From positions 1-54,167 of the forward strand of contig JACQBK010000009.1 in the NCBI GenBank assembly GCA_016194505.1: DNA of 54,167 bases, read 5' to 3'. The stretch is from Ignavibacteriales bacterium. Its GTDB lineage: Bacteria; Bacteroidota; Ignavibacteria; UBA10030. Below are positions 53,201 to 54,167 of this stretch, piece by piece; position 1 is the stretch's first letter, and every line of letters begins with the position of its first letter. The notes below the pieces were generated by a model, which made no database searches, was not told where the DNA came from, and saw only the letters and a program-made list of their open reading frames with translations. A program made the translations under genes and the position numbers.

Positions 53201-54167
53201 TAAATCGGCGGCGGGAGCGCTAACGGTGAACGACAGTTTACAGATTTTGGGCACGGCGGTGTTTGATGCGGGAACCTCGCTGACGCATATTTTCAAGGGA
53301 CATTGGCTCGTCAATTCTACTGCCGTAAGTCCGTTTATTTATACTACCGCAAGCACGGTGAACTTCAATAATCCGTCTCCGGCAGGCGCAAGAAATCTTG
53401 ATGGAACGACCTCTTCAACTCTTGCATTCAATGTTGTCAACGTTAATAACACGAGTGGCTTTAATGTTAATCTTAACATCAGCGCTTCGGGCAATTTAAC
53501 TGTTGCTACGAACGTAACACTCACGCCGGGCGCTTCCAACCTCATCAGCGGCACGGGCACGCTGATAGGCAATGGCACGGTGAAGGTTACCCGCACTGCG
53601 GCGACGGCGAATTTCAGTTCGCAATATACTATCACGAACAAAACGTTGGCAAACCTGACGGTGGATTATGCCGCTTCCGGTCAAGTCTTGTCGAACCTTA
53701 CCTATGGTGGTCTTAAAGTAAGCGGCTCGATCACCGGCGCACTCAACAGCGCAACAGTTGGTAATGCGTTTACGGTAACCGGAACATTTACGCCAACTTC
53801 CGGCACCATAACGATGAACAATGGCTCTTCAATTGTGAACTCAGCCGGTACGTTGACATTCAGCAACCTTACTATTGCGAATGCCGCAACTTCAACGACC
53901 TCCAGCAGCTTCAATGTTGGCGGCATCCTAAGTGTTGGAACAGGCTCTACATTTACTGCTTCGAGCGGCACCATCACTATGGATAACGGCTCGTCCATTG
54001 CGAACTCCGGTACGCTGACCTTCAATGGATTGACCGTTGCAAATACGGCAACTGTCACCACATCCAGCAACTTCAACGTTGGCGGTGCATTAAGTGTTGG
54101 AACGACCGCCAACTTTAGCCCTTCGGCTGGCACTATTACGATGAACAACGGCTCTTCGATTGCCAAC
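44205..54167 (+). CDS. Giant repetitive secreted surface protein (3' end beyond window)
   Basis: I read one uninterrupted plus-strand frame from TTG 44205 (in-frame stop at 44181) to the last base: 3321 codons with no stop. The N-terminus KKAPYISSINRL leads to a hydrophobic export segment (LVLFFVLVIAFQATAMAQ), so it is secreted. The rest is Thr/Gly/Asn/Ser/Ala-rich beta-repeat sequence. Four modules of the form W-G-x-W-x-NW-x-VP start at 44376, 49029, 50580 and 52836. The last three follow TSTQATGL-x-FxxFQ(V/I)GE segments. It carries two internal repeat arrays. It is probably an adhesin or matrix protein; a C-terminal sorting domain, if any, lies outside. Long minus-strand frames here are shadows. 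Confidence 0.88.
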   Translation, partial: MKKAPYISSINRLFAPARAVSTRAWLANGFGAVHRLVLFFVLVIAFQATAMAQLDNIWKGTTSTAWSTASNWSLNLVPTNAHNVRIPRAANLPTLSAASVARTITFIDSLTASATATLTVGAQTLTVGTTGFPGNITINNVGVLSISTGTVTLSIAGTMTLNTGGSISMTGAGTIAVSGGWTNNGGTMSNTAGTVSFTGAATQTIGGTSSTTFPAISIANTAVYQMSNDNSATSLTFVAGTTASSLTHTGTSTLTVNGNVTINQPTANTITKAWNINGGSATVSGTLTIGGISNTASRVAAVVVTTGSLSVTGTTTLSTGTSSAVARIAVGTGSVTFSSALNHNEGTLAFTGAGTMNFDNTYAFASGGSVAPILTTVSGANLNFANNVTVSATGGLTLNAGSNTTFTGASTITPTTNVSFGNVTVNTGVTVTTATAAGTLTIAGNLLVSGTGNLGGAGTEPVILSGASATIDGSGTIAAATTVSAAHSFLNTANLTLSGTWTINTGITVTNNGIVTSIAAGGIVGGAASATWTNAAGSTLKISGPLLATGTLTATGNPNTVEYTGAGQTVKLPSGAPATYHHLTLSGSGTVTMPVTAMTLNGNFTTTGTESATAGAALTINGDVSLGSGTTFNASTFTHIVGSNWTNNATTFTASTSTIVFTGSGVNIAGATTFNRVRVAGSGTKTFTVNHTINDSLNIVGGTLDVGSTTLVVGGNFNNGSTFTPSTSTVIFTGTGINASGVTTFNIVRIAGAGTKTFTANHTINDSLNIVAGTLSAGSTTLVVGGNFNNGATFTASTSTVVFTGSGVNVSGATTFNRVRVAGSGTKTFTVNHTINDSLNIVGGTLDVGGTTLVVGGNFNNASTFTPSTSTVIFTGSGINVSGATTFNRVRIASAGTKTFTANHTVNDSLNIVAGTLDGGSATLVVGGNFNNASTFTPSTSTVVLTGSGVNVSGATTFNRVRIAGSGTKTFTVNHTINDSLNIVAGTLDVGGTTLVVGGNFNNGGAFAGSTSTVIFTGSSINVSGATTFNIVRIAGAGTKTFTANHTINDSLNIVGGTLDGGSTTLVVGGNFNNGGAFTGSTGTVIFTGSGINVSGATTFNRVRIASVGTKTFTANHTINDSLNIVAGTLSIGSTSLAVKGNFNNDATFSTTTGTVTFSGTAAQDINGTSTTTFNNVTISNTSATASLSANVNISGTLTVNTNAVFQPAAAVVINNAAAQGTITGSGTIHVTRTAATPDYSSQYKFTTNTLSGLTVNYSGAGAQTVNALNYGSLTLSSSGTKTFAGATSIAGNFVVSGATADAKTNLTTITFNGTSAQQAAGITYCNLTINNTSGGVALSGSAAIDSVLTLTNGTFTVGANTLTFNGTPISGTATNLSANATSSIAFTGTTTGMFLPSSITALNNLTANVHPISNKITHNGALTISGILSLTDGIFDNMPVSPDTLTIENGASVSRVNGRLRGAMRRYIPTGAQTVVYDVGGNDLRTPVTLQFSNVTTAGYVTVRMLFGDHAQIATSGIDQNLSINRNYVIRPNGIAFGSGYNLTLGYGGITPDDMDPGATPANFIVRRYDGAIWSKTTVGTRTDTSTQATGLTQFGEFQVGEQLIKTWDGGALTNNWGDALNWNPDGVPTALEDVTLDGANAIDVNVAATTNTLTLTNPSLLLTILSGNSLTVSGDLLAQDGTLNTQGSFPSVTGTVSITGGTIGYTASSGSQTVVVQPYNNLTIGGGGTKTLAGIITLTGDLAISGGTFDLGSFTANRSAAGGTLTIANGATLKIGSTNTRPTNYNTHSIGATSTIEYSGSNQTIGALSSLQSYGHLILSGSGTKTFPSGTTGIAGDLTISGVTADATTNSSTIDFKGSASQAVVAMNYYNLTFSNAGTKTFALGTSRIANTFTIGGTASADATTNSTTIEYNGTSSQGVPAFTYNNLIVNNSAGVSLSGSTTVNGTLTLTSGNVTTSSNTLTIASTGSVSRTSGHIVGKLAKYVSGLVLNPTFEIGDASNYTPINITFASVSTAGYLTTSTTSGDHFQIITSGIDGSKSVNRYWTLTNSGIVFTTYDATFNFLAGDVDGGANTSNFIVGNYNGSTWTLPTVGTKTFTSTQATGLSGFNDFQIGEPSTGVTKTWDGGAGTSNWGDSQNWNPDGVPISTDNINLNGANTINVNVAAVGNSITLNNSGLTLTILSGNSLAVSSNLTLTSGTLNTQGAFPSVTGTVNITGGTVGYTGATGSQTVNALSYFNLTLSGAATKTIAAGTTSISGNFTVSGGSVDATTNNTTINFNGTGSQAVAAINYKNLTFSNTGTRTFASGTIGIAGDFIVTGGTTDATTNSTTVDFNGSGAQAVAAVNYYNLTMSNGGTKTLAAGTTGAAGNFTISGGTVNTTANSTTVNFNGIGLQAVPAISYYSLTMSNGGTKTFGSGTVGIARDFTVTGGTVDATTNSTTVNFNGTGAQAIAAINYHNLTVSVNGGTKTFASGTTGIASNFTVTAGAIDATSNSTTINFNGSGSQAVAAVNYHNLTFSNGGTKMFASGTTGITGNFTVSGGTANATTNATTIDFNGTGTQAVAAINYYNLTMSNGGVKTFASGTTTMSGNYIVSGATVNATANSTTIDFNALLGTQDVAAINYYNLTFSGGGTKRFASGTSKIASAFTISGGTADATTNTPTIEYNGSSSQTIRAITYNNLTINNSAGASLAGTITVNGTLNFISGNISTGANKVTVSSTGTVTRTSGHVIGNFEKYIPTIVPTRTFEIGDASGYTPVTVSFGSVSTPNYLTITTNAADHAQIGTSVIDSTKTANRTWTLTNAGVVFTNYNITLGFVSGDLDLGANTNNFIVGRYSGGSWSYPTVGTKTATSTQATGLTTFGDFQVGEQAGTTKTWVGLAGDLNWNNAINWSPATVPISTDNVNLNVDSTITVNTAAVSNSITLNSPNLVLFITTGNSLTASGTLTMLNGTLNTQASFPSVTGTVSLTGGTVEYSASGAQTISARTYNKLTLSGSGNKSAAGALTVNDSLQILGTAVFDAGTSLTHIFKGHWLVNSTAVSPFIYTTASTVNFNNPSPAGARNLDGTTSSTLAFNVVNVNNTSGFNVNLNISASGNLTVATNVTLTPGASNLISGTGTLIGNGTVKVTRTAATANFSSQYTITNKTLANLTVDYAASGQVLSNLTYGGLKVSGSITGALNSATVGNAFTVTGTFTPTSGTITMNNGSSIVNSAGTLTFSNLTIANAATSTTSSSFNVGGILSVGTGSTFTASSGTITMDNGSSIANSGTLTFNGLTVANTATVTTSSNFNVGGALSVGTTANFSPSAGTITMNNGSSIAN
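46128..47621 (+). repeat. Seven-copy 71-residue tandem repeat in the giant protein
   Basis: The phrase encoding TKTFTVNHTINDSLNIV recurs with AGACC at 46258, 46471, 46684, 46897, 47110, 47323 and 47536, exactly 213 bases apart each time. Units begin GGNFNN and contain TSTVIFTGSGINVSGATTFN. Stretches between units are nearly identical in DNA, which shows recent duplication or conversion. A diverged eighth unit begins at 47622. Confidence 0.92.
50910..52270 (+). repeat. Array of 55-56-residue repeats in the giant protein
   Basis: The phrase (G)GTKTFASGTTGIAGNFTVSGG recurs near 50946, 51111, 51276, 51441, 51609, 51774, 51939 and 52107, with steps of 165 or 168 bases. Each unit also has NSTTVNFNGTGAQAVAAINY and an YNLTMSN strand. 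Two similar units occur near 49680 and 49845. The copies are more diverged than those of the 71-residue array. Confidence 0.88.

Noticed and set aside
44219-54166. Long minus-strand open frames opposite the giant gene (up to 461 codons)
   Set aside because: They mirror the plus-strand repeats, are broken at irregular points, lack starts with ribosome sites and have Val/Pro-rich content expected from reverse Thr/Gly/Asn codons. The plus frame is continuous and has an export signal.

Overview
The window looks like a chromosome segment from the Bacteroidota–Chlorobi–Ignavibacteria branch. The evidence is a SusC/SusD/SusE starch-uptake set, purS and purQ as separate genes, and an EF-P whose loop reads HRTPGNLRAF, a form I remember from Chlorobi relatives. 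The lineage is inferred from protein character and was not computed. Most of the window is about 45-48% GC by eye. The susCDE block is visibly richer in A and T.

Left part (1-12088): a DUF1385 membrane protein, prfA and tadA, then a starch locus: LacI-type regulator, exported GH13 amylase, SusC, SusD and a SusE-like lipoprotein, closed by a clear terminator. Middle (12089-13446): a minus-strand tRNA cluster (Arg-TCG, Arg-ACG, Glu-CTC, Gln-CTG). It holds a small GIY-YIG nuclease gene and several broken tRNA copies carrying palindromic inserts. Next (13447-28460) is housekeeping: psd-pssA-purS-purQ-tatA-gatA, sucD, ndk, a NUDIX gene, namZ, a reverse-transsulfuration pair, efp-accB-accC and gcvH. 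The spacers carry a family of short palindromic elements. One sits inside the sucD reading frame and another abuts the 3' end of gatA. The purQ gene lacks the segment that normally holds the catalytic cysteine.

Right part (28599-54167) is the unusual region. Two two-component pairs lie tail to tail: a large membrane kinase with a LuxR-type regulator, and a small soluble kinase with an NtrC-type sigma-54 activator. Beyond them is a block of small secreted beta-rich proteins (34573-37616), an Ig-fold periplasmic chaperone-like protein, and a 967-residue outer-membrane protein with usher-like architecture. Two more small secreted proteins follow. I read this as a candidate chaperone-usher-like surface-fibre system. 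Four sites of the form TGGCA(C/T)-N5-TTGA, an excellent fit to sigma-54 promoters, precede the kinase/activator operon, the first subunit, the second subunit plus assembly operon, and the distal subunit pair. Paired TCATTTTGA motifs with identical spacing lie about 80 bp upstream of two of them, as expected of activator sites. The system therefore seems to be controlled, and its regulator autoregulated, by the adjacent sigma-54 activator.

Two stand-alone receiver proteins follow, then a giant repetitive secreted protein reading on the plus strand from 44205 through the window end (at least 3321 codons). It contains a seven-copy 71-residue tandem repeat and an array of 55-56-residue repeats. 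Long minus-strand open frames in that stretch are shadows of this gene.
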